In this document: piece after piece, positions 1-7,179 of the stretch | Layout: each line of letters begins with the position of its first letter | Position numbering within the stretch: the first letter of the stretch is position 1 | Origin: JAMXLO01 sp963832895 | GTDB lineage: Bacteria; Pseudomonadota; Alphaproteobacteria; Acetobacterales; Acetobacteraceae | Assembly: GCA_963832895.1 (NCBI GenBank) | Contig: CAWHVQ010000008.1 | Coordinates: 1-64,000, forward strand | Length of the DNA stretch: 64,000 nucleotides | Reading direction: 5' to 3' | Notes under the pieces: generated by a model | Told to the model about the DNA's origin: nothing | Database searches by the model: none | Seen by the model: only the letters and a program-made list of their open reading frames with translations | Made by a program: the position numbers and the translations under genes

Positions 1-266
1 ATAGTTCACGTTCCGCCGGTTGGCCAACGTCCACAAGCGCAATTCCCATAGACCGCCCCAGAAGCACTGCGAGAGAACCTGGGGCACTCCGAAGGGGGGT
101 AGCGGCTGCATCTTGTATTGCGCAACGGGGTAAATCCCAATCACATTAAACAACCATCCCGAACCTCGATGGAACAGCGCAACGCCGAGGAAGCCAGCGA
201 CAAAGGCGCCGGCGATCGGCGCCATAACGAAGACGTCGCGTCCTACACCAATGTCGTCTCATTCAT
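1..266 (-). pseudogene. Small membrane protein, frameshifted near its start and cut by the window edge
   Basis: The minus strand reads a hydrophobic protein open to the left edge, with the segments GAFVAGFLGVALFHRG and PPFGVPQVLSQCFWGGLW typical of short hypothetical inner-membrane proteins. The good start is the ATG at 266-264, which follows a GGGAGG ribosome site at about 272-277, but that frame stops after seven codons at 243. The membrane-protein frame lacks a good start: its first ATG is at 225 with no ribosome site. One missing base (or two extra) between about 245 and 262 would join them. Function is not recognised. Confidence 0.45.
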
Positions 267-432
267 ATGATCCTCCCTTTGTTGATATACGCTTCGGTTC
301 TCAGACCGATGCCAACTTTCCACCCGACCCGCCGTTGGCGGCGCAAGATAACATGCAAACTGCGACGCAGGGTAAGGCCAGCCGTCACCACCCACGATAT
401 TGCTCAGAAACCATTGAACTCTGACCTGCGCG

Positions 433-514
433 TGTCTCACCGCCAATCAGGCCAGACCACAGAGAACCGCTAAAGCTCTTTCAGGAGGCCGTTGGACGGT
501 TGGCCGGCCCGTCG
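433..514 (+). pseudogene. Remnant of a serine resolvase N-terminus
   Basis: This stretch is recognisably the same sequence as the start of the resolvase at 1638. It encodes RVSHRQSGQTTENR where the resolvase has RVSTSDRGQTVENQ, and then runs on as a nucleotide match through the 'caggaggcc(g/c)(t/c)tggacgg' segment before similarity stops. A stop codon interrupts it at 471-473. It is a third, very short copy of the recombinase gene and carries no function by itself. Confidence 0.6.
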
Positions 515-519
515 GGCAA

Positions 520-783
520 TCATCGCGATGAAGGCAATAGCACGCCCACGGCAGCGCCAAGTGGCAGGCGATCACACGCCCCGTCACGCCGCCTTTGAGT
601 AATCGTCATACCCTTCTCGTCGTACGTGTGGATGATCGAGCCAAAGCGCACGGTGACGGTGGAGCCGGTGAATCCCATCAACCCGTCCTTGGCGCCTGAT
701 CCCTTGGCCTTCTGGAACAGCGTAGTTCCGTGTTGGTCGTACACGCAGATCAGCGATCCGCGCTCGATCGCGCTGCCGATCAT
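520..783 (-). CDS. Small conserved hypothetical protein (87 aa)
   Basis: The ATG at 783 follows a clear AGGAGAC ribosome site at about 787-793. The first 60 residues (ERGSLICVYDQHG, then GSGAKDGLMGFTGSTVTVRFGS and HTYDEKG) have the look of a compact conserved beta-rich protein. They resemble short hypothetical proteins I recall from alphaproteobacterial accessory DNA, but no function is known to me. The basic tail after residue 60 looks less conserved and may be read-through into degenerate sequence. It lies between two resolvase remnants, so it is probably cargo or a survivor of the decayed element. Confidence 0.55.
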   Translation of the reverse strand: MIGSAIERGSLICVYDQHGTTLFQKAKGSGAKDGLMGFTGSTVTVRFGSIIHTYDEKGMTITQRRRDGACDRLPLGAAVGVLLPSSR

Positions 784-864
784 GCAGGTCTCCTCGTCGG
801 TTCGTGATCGGAATTACCACTGATCCGGAGTTTGTCGAGCTATTTCCTGGGAGACCCACCCACG

Positions 865-909
865 ATCATTGCTTGACGAACTGCCGATCCGTGCGACGCT
901 TCCGCTATG
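865..909 (+). repeat. Direct repeat upstream of resolvase copies (copy 1)
   Basis: About 40 bases ending at the ATG at 907-909 match the segment 1594-1640 that leads into the better resolvase, with mismatches mainly at two adjacent positions and near the left edge. The conserved block contains a TTGACG hexamer that could be a -35 element. It shows that the 907 reading frame is a duplicate resolvase gene with its leader. No strong ribosome site is visible in either copy. Confidence 0.7.
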
Positions 910-1164
910 CCGCATGGTCGGTGTGTCAGCTTGGGACGATCCCTGTCAGACCTGATCGATCTGCTCGGCGAGCTACGATCCCCCGTCCGAGATCGGGTGA
1001 TGGCGGGACTGGATCGCGCTCGATCATCTGGCAAGCGCCTGGGCAGGCCGAGGCGATGCCGTGGTGTCCGAGAGACGGCGAGGCTGTTGAAGGTGTCCGC
1101 CGCCAAGGTCAGCGAGGTCCGGCGGATGTCGCGTCGGCGGCGAGGATCGCGATCTGCACCTTGA
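907..1164 (+). pseudogene. Internally deleted serine resolvase copy
   Basis: This frame joins separate pieces of the resolvase at 1638-2263. It has a leader ATG, then CVSLGRSLSDLIDLLGELRS, then RDRVMAGLDRARSSGKRLGRP, then GVRETARLLKVSAAKVSEVRRMS, which is the C-terminal helix-turn-helix. The N-terminal catalytic serine region and two internal segments are missing. Such a product could bind DNA but not recombine. It is useful as an intact-frame reference: its LLKVSAAKVSEV shows where the 1638 copy is frameshifted. Confidence 0.75.
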
Positions 1165-1279
1165 TCAGAGGATTTGATCCGAGCGCGCAAGGAAGTCCGT
1201 AATGCGGAACTCAATCCTCGCCCGCAAGGAACGCGCAATGCTTGCGAGTTAGATGCTTATCCGTAATCATCCCGTGGTC

Positions 1280-1530
1280 CGTCCTGGCGCTCATCCCGCA
1301 ACTGTTGCGCCTGATCGGAGCATCAGCTTCATGTGGCATTGGCCACGGCGACGGCTGCGCCACCGGCACGGCATCGGCGGAATGGACGTACCTGCATGTG
1401 AAGTCTGTGGGTCTTGTGGCCGAGCAAGCTGGCGATCGTCGGCTCGTTGTAGGCAAGATTCGGCTGCGAGACTGGCGCCGTGCAGTTCGTCGCGGCAGAT
1501 CGATCTCCGACCAGTGCAACCCCACGGCGA
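1280..1530 (-). pseudogene. Remnant of a tyrosine integrase C-terminus
   Basis: Read on the minus strand, the DNA encodes LAYNEPTIASLLGHKTH and other fragments that match the catalytic C-terminus of the integrase at 2693-4003. Similarity is strong to 2735-2935 and then jumps to about 3140-3170, so about 200 bases have been deleted, and several frameshifts are present. The active-site arginine and HxxR region are lost. With the resolvase remnant to its left, it forms an older copy of the recombinase module. Confidence 0.7.
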
Positions 1531-1593
1531 TCGATCAGACCCGTCACGGTGACCGATCACACCCGTGGTGATCGGTCGGAGCCACAGTGCGAT

Positions 1594-1640
1594 CAATGAT
1601 TGCTTGACGCCCTGCCGATCCGTGCGACGCTTCCGCTATG
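1594..1640 (+). repeat. Direct repeat upstream of resolvase copies (copy 2)
   Basis: This is the partner of the repeat at 865-909 and runs into the ATG of the resolvase at 1638. Conservation of the leader in both copies suggests that it contains the promoter, or part of the site that the resolvase acts on. Which of these it is cannot be told from sequence alone. Confidence 0.65.
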
Positions 1641-2263
1641 GCAACATCCAGACGCGCCGCCCTCTACGTCAGGGTCTCGACGAGTGATCGCGGCCAGACC
1701 GTTGAGAACCAGCTACAGCCGCTCCAGGAGGCCGCTGGACGGCTTGGCTGGACGGTCGTGGCGATCTACCGCGACGAGGGCATCAGTGGCACCAAGGGGC
1801 GCGACAAGCGGCCTGGGCTGGATGCCTTGCTCAAGGGCGTGGCCCGCCGAGAGTTCGACATCGTGGCCGCTTGGTCGGTGTGTCGGTTGGGCCGATCGCT
1901 GTCAGACCTGATCGGTCTGCTCGGCGAGCTACGGTCCCGCGACATCGATCTCTACCTGCACCAGCAGGCGCTCGATACCAGCACGCCATCGGGTCGCGAC
2001 CTTGTTCGGGATGCTGGGGGTGTTCAGCGAGTTCGAGCGAGCGATGATCCGCGACCGGGTGATGGCCGGACTGGATCGAGCGAGATCATCCGGTAAGCGC
2101 CTGGGCAGGCCGAGGACGACGCCGTTCAAGATGGAGCGTATCCGTGCTGCGTTGGATGAAGGTCGTGGCGTGCGAGAGACGGCACGGCTGCTGAAGGTGA
2201 GCTGCCGCCAAGGTCAGCGAGGTGCGGCGCATGTCGGCGGCGGCGATCGATCTGCATCCCTGA
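1638..2263 (+). pseudogene. Serine site-specific recombinase (resolvase/invertase family), two frameshifts
   Basis: The N-terminus AALYVRVSTSDRGQTVENQ carries the catalytic serine of the resolvase family, followed by DEGISGTKGRDKRPGLDALL and the WSVCRLGRSLSDLI segment. The frame breaks at 2000-2001, where a CC should be a single C. It then continues as LFGMLGVFSEFERAMIRDRVMAGLDRARSSGKRLGRPR and a C-terminal helix-turn-helix. A second single-base insertion near 2201-2203 displaces SAAKVSEVRRMSAAAIDLHP. With both bases removed the product is about 208 residues, the usual size for Tn3/Hin-type resolvases. It is either inactive or a sequencing casualty. Confidence 0.85.
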
Positions 2264-2269
2264 TCGATC

Positions 2270-2614
2270 ATGCCGAAGCGGAAGAGCAAGCCTAATTCCA
2301 AGACGACACCGGCAAAGCTGAAGGTCCATGATGGCTCGCCGCCACTTTATCCTTCACCACCTCCATCACCGAAGCATCTGATGGTTGACCTCACGGCTCC
2401 CCCAGAGAACCCAGAATTGGCGATAGCGATGCACTTCGCCGAGACAGCAACCGAGCGAAGCACCGCAGAACTCCTGTGGGCTTTGCCCCTCCTGAAGGAA
2501 GCTATGCCGCGCTCGGGTCGGCAATGTGATCTGGTCTCTGCCGAGATTGCCCGACGCCAGCAGGCGGAAGTCCGCCATTCTCCGCGTGGGACGAAAACAC
2601 CTATAAAGAGGTAA
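2270..2614 (+). CDS. Hypothetical protein, 114 aa
   Basis: The frame opens at an ATG seven bases after the restored resolvase stop. It encodes a lysine/proline-rich head (MPKRKSKPNSKTTPAK, PSPPPSP), then a helical stretch (ELAIAMHFAETATERSTAELLWALPLLKEAM) and a basic tail. The 3' end lies inside the hairpin repeat at 2586-2625. I do not recognise the family. Position after the resolvase suggests coupled expression. No clear ribosome site is visible, so it is a moderate-confidence gene. Confidence 0.4.
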   Translation: MPKRKSKPNSKTTPAKLKVHDGSPPLYPSPPPSPKHLMVDLTAPPENPELAIAMHFAETATERSTAELLWALPLLKEAMPRSGRQCDLVSAEIARRQQAEVRHSPRGTKTPIKR

Positions 2615-2625
2615 ATTCGTCCCAC
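2586..2625. repeat. Nested hairpin repeat, copy 1
   Basis: A 10-bp perfect inverted repeat (GTGGGACGAA at 2586-2595 against TTCGTCCCAC at 2616-2625) encloses a second small stem, ACCT against AGGT around ATAAAG. A related copy lies at 2682-2718. It sits between the 3' ends of the hypothetical gene and the minus-strand integrase, where a bidirectional terminator would be expected, but there is no T-tract. A protein or recombinase binding site is equally possible. Confidence 0.6.
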
Positions 2626-2681
2626 ACGGCTGAGTGGCAGATGCGGCCGGAGATGTCGGACACCTGCCAAAATCCATGTGT

Positions 2682-2718
2682 CACGAAAACACCTATAAAG
2701 AGGTGATTCCGTCCCGCA
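2682..2718. repeat. Nested hairpin repeat, copy 2
   Basis: The core ACGAAAACACCTATAAAGAG is identical to copy 1 at 2591-2610. The inner stem is extended to CACCT/AGGTG, while the outer arms are degraded. The two cores are about 92 bases apart, centre to centre. This copy overlaps the last codons of the integrase (stop at 2693). Confidence 0.6.
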
Positions 2719-4003
2719 CGACTGATCCATCTCGGCGCTGATCCCGCAACTGGGGTTGCGCTTGATCCGACGCCATCAGCTTCATGGTGGCATTGGCCAC
2801 GGCATCGGCTGCTGCCAGCAGCACGGCATCGGCGGAATGCATGTACCTGCTGGTGATGCTGTGCGTCTTGTGGCCGAGCAAGCTGGCGATGGTCGGCTCG
2901 TTATAGCCGAGATCGGCGGCAAGACTGGCGAAGCTGTGGCGCAGCACATGCGGCGTGATGTCGGCTGGCAGATCACCCAGCTTGGCGATCCTCAGCCACA
3001 TCTTGCGATAGCCAACGATCGGCATCTCGCCGGATCGACTGGCGAATACCACATCGCCGATCATCGGCTGCGATTGGATCACCATGCAGGCCAGTTCTGA
3101 CAAGGGACGCAGCGATGCTCCAGTCTTGGTGTCGGCCAGTCGTGCAGTTCGTCGCGGCAGATCGACCTCCGACCATCGCAGGCCGAGCACTTCGCCACGG
3201 CGCCATCCGGTCAGCACCATCAGCCACGTGGCGGCGATGGCTGGCTTCCAGACATCCTCCTGATCCGCCATCGACAGCGCCTTGCCAAGCTGTCGGGTAC
3301 TCATCATCGATCAGCCGTCGCTGTCGCCGCCCTTCGGCGAATTTGACGACGCCATGCGCCGGATTGTCGATCCGAATGCCCTGGCGCACGGCATAGGTGA
3401 AGATCGCGCCGAGCAGTGCCACGGTGCGCCCGGCGACACCACGACCGCCACGTACGATCGAGAGACCGCGTGGCTTGGTCTTCTCCCTGAGTGCCGTCTT
3501 GCCGGCAGCGACGTCGTGCATGAAGCGTTCGACGTCATTCCGCCTGACCGTCATCACCGGCATCCGCCCAAGCAGGGGGATGATGTGGCGATCGATCCGG
3601 CCACGATCGGAGATCAACGTCAATTCCTTCTTGGCGATCTTCCGCCGGGTCAGCAGGCGGCCAGCTTCAACGTCGGCGAGGTATTGCCGGCATAGCTCGG
3701 CAACCGTGATCGCCTTGCGACCGGCGATCTTGTCGGCCACGGGATCGGCACCCTTGACCACTTCGCCGAGGACACGACGAGCTTCCTGGCGGGCTGTATC
3801 GGGCGACCAGGGCGATCCATGCTTGCCGATCGTGTAGGTGCGCTGGCGGCCTTCCCTGGTGCGGTACACGACGATGTAGGAGATGACCTGCCCGTCCTGG
3901 CGACGCGCCCCGAAACCGCTTACCGCCCATCCCAAATCTTCTGGCCGGGCTGAACTAATCGGAGATCGCGGAGGCTGATTTTGACCCTCGGCGATCCGGA
4001 CAT
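2693..4003 (-). pseudogene. Tyrosine recombinase / phage-type integrase, two frameshifts
   Basis: The gene starts at ATG 4003 (SGSPRVKISLRDLRLVQPGQ, then KIWD), shifts frame near 3924-3930, and continues AVSGFGARRQDG, an integrase arm-binding domain and a SAM-like core-binding domain. It shifts again at 3295-3297, where GGG should be GG. The catalytic domain then has the full set: TGWRRGE (Arg), HVLRHSF (HxxR), LLGHKTH (His) and SRYMHSAD (Tyr). Restored length is about 436 residues, normal for integrases of genomic islands. It lies 215 bases from the tRNA-Arg remnant at 4219-4263, the expected target site, and reads away from it. Confidence 0.85.
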
Positions 4004-4218
4004 CGTTCAGCCAAGGCTCTCGCTTGGGGAGGACACCATGGTCAAGCGTCGATCGACGAGACGGGGCTGATTACCTCGCACGGATCGATCAATTGCCAGC
4101 ACCGCACGTCGCGCCCGATCAAGCCAGCACCAAGACAGCAACCGACCACCCGTAGTCGCTGCTCAACCAGCAGCTAACCCATTGAAACAGGCGCATCAGA
4201 AGGTCGCCTGCATCCGTA

Positions 4219-4263
4219 CTCCGAAGGCGAAGGTCGCACGTTCGAATCGTGTCGGGTCCGCCA
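4219..4263 (+). other. Attachment site remnant: 3' half of tRNA-Arg(CCG)
   Basis: The 45 nt fold as the 3' half of a tRNA: anticodon loop CTCCGAA, anticodon 3' stem GGCGA, variable AGGTC, T-stem GCACG, T-loop TTCGAAT, T-stem CGTGT, acceptor CGGGTCC, discriminator G and encoded CCA. The bases 5' of the loop do not supply the D-arm or the matching stem, so this is not a complete tRNA. Integrases commonly cut in the anticodon loop and leave such a displaced 3' copy. The intact tRNA should lie beyond the left window edge, with the element between. Confidence 0.75.
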
Positions 4264-4773
4264 ATCAATTCAAGCACTTAGCACCACATCGATCGGCCGC
4301 TGACGGGCGAAAGATAGCACGGAGATAGCAGCCGGCCGCCTGATTGGGGGGCCGATTCGCCGCCACCACCCCGGTTCTTCGGCGGACGCTCGGCTTCATA
4401 ATCGAGGCATCATTTTTCCTGTCGGGTTGAGGCGATTGGTTGGGTCACATCATCGGTGACCGATGGCGCGGCCGAGCCGCCGGGGGCTCGGGCGGTCGAG
4501 GGAGTCTCGCGGGGGCTCCGGGCGGCTGGAGCCTCGCACCGGACGACCCAGCGTCGCGTACGGTTGGCCATCGCGCCATGCCGCCATGTGTCATTGGTCG
4601 TGAACCGATTGCCGGTCTGCCCTGGCGCTGCTGGTGCTGCCGGCCGGCAACCCCGGTTCGCGGCCGGGTAGCACGGCCGGTGATCATGCCGGCCAGTTCG
4701 CCAGATGGCTTTGCCCGTCTGACCACCAGGGCGTCTCCGGCAGCGATAAATACCGTCACCAACTCAGGAACGG
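4264..4773. other. Non-coding or unrecognised stretch
   Basis: No reading frame here has a convincing start, composition or conserved motif. Overlapping open frames between 4440 and 4793 on both strands are GC-driven. A short AGATAGCA repeat occurs near 4310-4330. It separates the element end from the first chromosomal gene. Confidence 0.5.
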
Positions 4774-5040
4774 ATGGCGGCGATGGACGATGAACGAGAC
4801 GATTGGGCGGCCGATGGCGACGTGGCGGATCACCGTGATCGAGCCGCAGCCGAACTCAATCAGGTCACCCGGCAGGTGAAGCTGGCTCTCATTGAGCGGG
4901 GAATCGACATGCCGATCTTCTTCCTCGTTCCAAACAATGGAAGGAGCATCCTGACGTTCGGCACGCCCGGCGACCCCAACGCCACCGAAGGATGGAGCGA
5001 GCTTTGTGCGCAGTGCTTTCAGCTGATTACTCGGACGTGA
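4774..5040 (+). CDS. Small conserved hypothetical protein, 88 aa
   Basis: Translation gives an acidic head (MAAMDDERDDWAADGD), a helix, then IDMPIFFLVPNNGRSILTFGTPGDP, a motif-like block I associate with short uncharacterised alphaproteobacterial proteins. A weak AGGA ribosome site lies just before ATG 4774; a second ATG at 4783 is also possible. It has no operon partner on its strand, and the convergent SDR gene ends 90 bases away. Function is unknown. Confidence 0.5.
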   Translation: MAAMDDERDDWAADGDVADHRDRAAAELNQVTRQVKLALIERGIDMPIFFLVPNNGRSILTFGTPGDPNATEGWSELCAQCFQLITRT

Positions 5041-5130
5041 TGGGGGCGCCTGACCGCGGGGGCGGGTCGAAGGCAGCGATCCGGGCCGGTCGCGGCGTCC
5101 TGGCTGAGCGGGCCGTGGACCGCTATGCGC

Positions 5131-5901
5131 TTATTGCGCCGTCATGCCGCCATCGATCACCAGTTCCGAGCCGGTAACCCAGGATGATTCGTCAGACGCC
5201 AGGAACAGCACGCCATTGGCGATATCCAGGGCGGTGCCGAGCCTGCCCATCGGCGTGCGATCGAGCAGCACCTGGCGCACGGCCGGATCGCTGAAGCGCT
5301 GCAAGGTTAGCGGCGTATCCGCATAGCCCGGGTGCACCGAATTGATGCGGATGTTTTCCCGCGCGTATTGCAGCGCCGCTGACTTGGTGAAGATCGCGAT
5401 GGCGCCCTTGGCGGCCGAATAGGCCGGCGAGGTGGGACTGCCGACGATGCCCATGACCGAGGACGTGTTGATGATCGACCCGCCTCCGCCTTTGCGCATG
5501 GCCGGGATCGCCGTGCGGGTACCCAGGAAGACCCCCTTGGCATGGACGTTTAACTCGCGGTCCCAGATGTCCACGGTGATGTCTTCGACGTTGCCGGGAT
5601 AGGAGACACCGGCGTTGTTGAACAGGATATCCAGCCGACCGTGCGCCGCCATCACCGCGTCTACCACCTGGGCCCAGTTCTGTTCCGATGTCACGTCGAG
5701 GTGCATGTAACGCGCGTCATGGCCCTCGGCGCGGAGGGAAGCCGCCGAGCGCTCGCCTAGCTCATCGCGGATGTCGGTCAGCACTACTTTCGCGCCCTCG
5801 CGCACGAACAGATGCGCCGCCGCGCCGCCGAAGCCCATCAATTCACCCTTGGTTGCGGCCGCCGCGCCGGTCAGCAGCGCTATTTTGCCCTGGAGCCGCA
5901 T
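5131..5901 (-). CDS. SDR family NAD(P)-dependent oxidoreductase
   Basis: At 256 residues this is the classical size for a short-chain dehydrogenase. It shows the N-terminal cofactor region (LLTGAAAATKGELMGFGG), LTDIRDE after beta-2 (acidic, suggesting NAD preference), NNAGVS, the catalytic serine in INTSSVMG and the YSAAK active site. The glycine-rich loop is longer than the usual TGxxxGxG by four to five residues. ATG 5901 follows a GGGAGG ribosome site. The substrate is not predictable: the gene stands alone between unrelated neighbours. Confidence 0.92.
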   Translation of the reverse strand: MRLQGKIALLTGAAAATKGELMGFGGAAAHLFVREGAKVVLTDIRDELGERSAASLRAEGHDARYMHLDVTSEQNWAQVVDAVMAAHGRLDILFNNAGVSYPGNVEDITVDIWDRELNVHAKGVFLGTRTAIPAMRKGGGGSIINTSSVMGIVGSPTSPAYSAAKGAIAIFTKSAALQYARENIRINSVHPGYADTPLTLQRFSDPAVRQVLLDRTPMGRLGTALDIANGVLFLASDESSWVTGSELVIDGGMTAQ

Positions 5902-6724
5902 TGTGTCCTCCCGTGCCGTTGTTGGTTGCTCAGAGGATGGGCCATTTTGTGGGCTGGCGCCATCGCAGCGCCGCAGTCCGGCTCGAAGCGGCGCTCGCTC
6001 TCAGAGGTTGTGTCTCAATGGTGTTCGAATGTCTGAGCTTCGATGGAAGCGGACTGACGCAATGATTCACTGGCTCGTCGCGTCAGATATCGAGCGATCC
6101 GTTCAGAAGCCTCACGCTGACTGAGCGGATGCCGCTCAGGTGCGCGCTGCTCTCTCCCAAAACGGGGACATTTCTTTCTTCTCCAAACACGGAGGTTAGC
6201 TCGCCAATAGTATTGCCACCGAGTTGTCCGTCATGAAGACAGAGCGAAATGTGCGCTCGATTCACGTTTGGATCAGCACCCTCCACATGCAGATGGGAGA
6301 GGTGGCTGGGTGCACATCTGCCCTGGCTCCGCGCAGCGCGGTCTGTCCGACCGAAAGGGAAATGGAACCGCAAATCACGCCGAACACGCAAAGGGCGGCG
6401 GTGCCTTACAGGGCCAGGACGATGCGTTGATCTCAAGGCAAGGCTTGCCGAAGTTGAGTAGCAGGGAGAGTTGCGAGCCCGTGACTTTCGGAATATTCAG
6501 CGCGCGAGGAATTTTGTCGATCGTCTTGGCCACCGCGGCGATCCCTCGTGCTTCCCCAAATGCAACGCCCAACCCTCCGCGCCCTCGAGGAGGTTAATCT
6601 CACCCACAGGGATGCGAGGCATCGGTGAGACTCCGGGCGCCCGAGCGTGCTTGTGCTCAGAACATCGTGTTGGCGTGCCGTGAAATTCTGCCGAACCCCT
6701 CGCGCTGCGGGGCGCTTATGCTCC
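5902..6724. other. Intergenic stretch without a supportable gene
   Basis: About 820 bases carry only short, overlapping, low-quality frames on both strands. A minus-strand frame at 6375-6572 (containing GIAAVAKTIDKIPRALNIPKV) has protein-like composition and may be the trace of a lost gene, but it has neither a start signal nor a recognisable family. The base composition is less GC-rich than its surroundings. Confidence 0.45.
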
Positions 6725-6925
6725 ATGCCCAGGAACAGCCAGCCGCCGCAGCCACCCGGACCCGAGCAGCCGCCAGGTCCCGGACCGGACATCATTCCTC
6801 CGGCGACGCCAGGTCCCGATATCCCGCCCCCGATCGGACCGGAAACCCCCACGCCGGCACCCGGGCCGGATATTCCGCCCGTCGCGCCACCCGGTCCGCG
6901 CGACATGCCGCCGCCGGTGGCCTGA
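6725..6925 (+). CDS. Small proline-rich repetitive protein
   Basis: The 66-residue product is built from imperfect repeats of PGPDIPP-type units (PGPDIIPPATPGPDIPPPIG, then PGPDIPPVAPP) and ends MPPPVA. Over a third of residues are proline. Similar short Pro-rich hypothetical proteins are familiar from Acetobacteraceae and other GC-rich Proteobacteria. No ribosome site is visible before ATG 6725. The antisense frame reads as a glycine-rich protein, a mirror of the same repeats. Function is unknown. Confidence 0.45.
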   Translation: MPRNSQPPQPPGPEQPPGPGPDIIPPATPGPDIPPPIGPETPTPAPGPDIPPVAPPGPRDMPPPVA

Positions 6926-6926
6926 C

Positions 6927-6940
6927 GGGGCTCCAGCCCC
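6927..6940. terminator. Short hairpin between convergent genes
   Basis: GGGGC-TCCA-GCCCC forms a five-pair stem with a four-base loop in the 19-base gap between the Pro-rich gene and the ferredoxin gene, which converge. No T-run follows on either strand, so it is only a possible terminator. Confidence 0.3.
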
Positions 6941-6944
6941 TCCG

Positions 6945-7169
6945 CTACGGGAAGAGCTGCTCCCCGGTCTCCGCGTCTTCCACGAAGATCGCGCTCACCG
7001 GGCAGTTCTCCGCCGCCTCCAGGATCTTTGCTTCGCTGTCTGCCGTCGGATCGACCACCTCGGACTGACGGTCATCGTTCAGCTTGAACACCTTGGGGGC
7101 GATCAACTCGCACATCGCATTCCCGACACATGCCTGGTGATCCACCCAGACCTTCAGCTTTCGCGCCAA
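6945..7169 (-). CDS. 3Fe-4S-type ferredoxin, P450 electron donor
   Basis: The 74-residue protein has the three-cysteine pattern of P450-associated ferredoxins: CVGNAMC near residue 15 and NCPVSAI near residue 55, with the second cysteine position of a 4Fe-4S motif replaced. It follows the P450 gene by 10 bases on the same strand, so the two are co-transcribed. It would carry electrons from a reductase to the P450; no ferredoxin reductase gene is present in this window. Confidence 0.92.
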   Translation of the reverse strand: MARKLKVWVDHQACVGNAMCELIAPKVFKLNDDRQSEVVDPTADSEAKILEAAENCPVSAIFVEDAETGEQLFP

Positions 7170-7179
7170 TGCGGTTCTC

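Noticed and set aside
4190..4263. A complete tRNA-Arg gene
   Set aside because: Only the anticodon loop to CCA can be matched. The upstream bases do not form a D-arm or pair with acceptor and anticodon strands, so an attachment remnant is the better reading.
4440..4879. Several overlapping open frames
   Set aside because: They conflict with one another on both strands, lack ribosome sites and look like high-GC chance frames. Only 4774-5040 was kept.
5985..6070. Possible insertion-sequence end near GAGGTTGTGTCTCAA
   Set aside because: No matching inverted repeat, target duplication or transposase fragment could be identified nearby.
6433..6906. Glycine-rich protein frame on the minus strand
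   Set aside because: It is the antisense mirror of the Pro-rich repeats at 6725-6925 and its remainder is unlike any protein. The plus-strand reading is slightly better supported.
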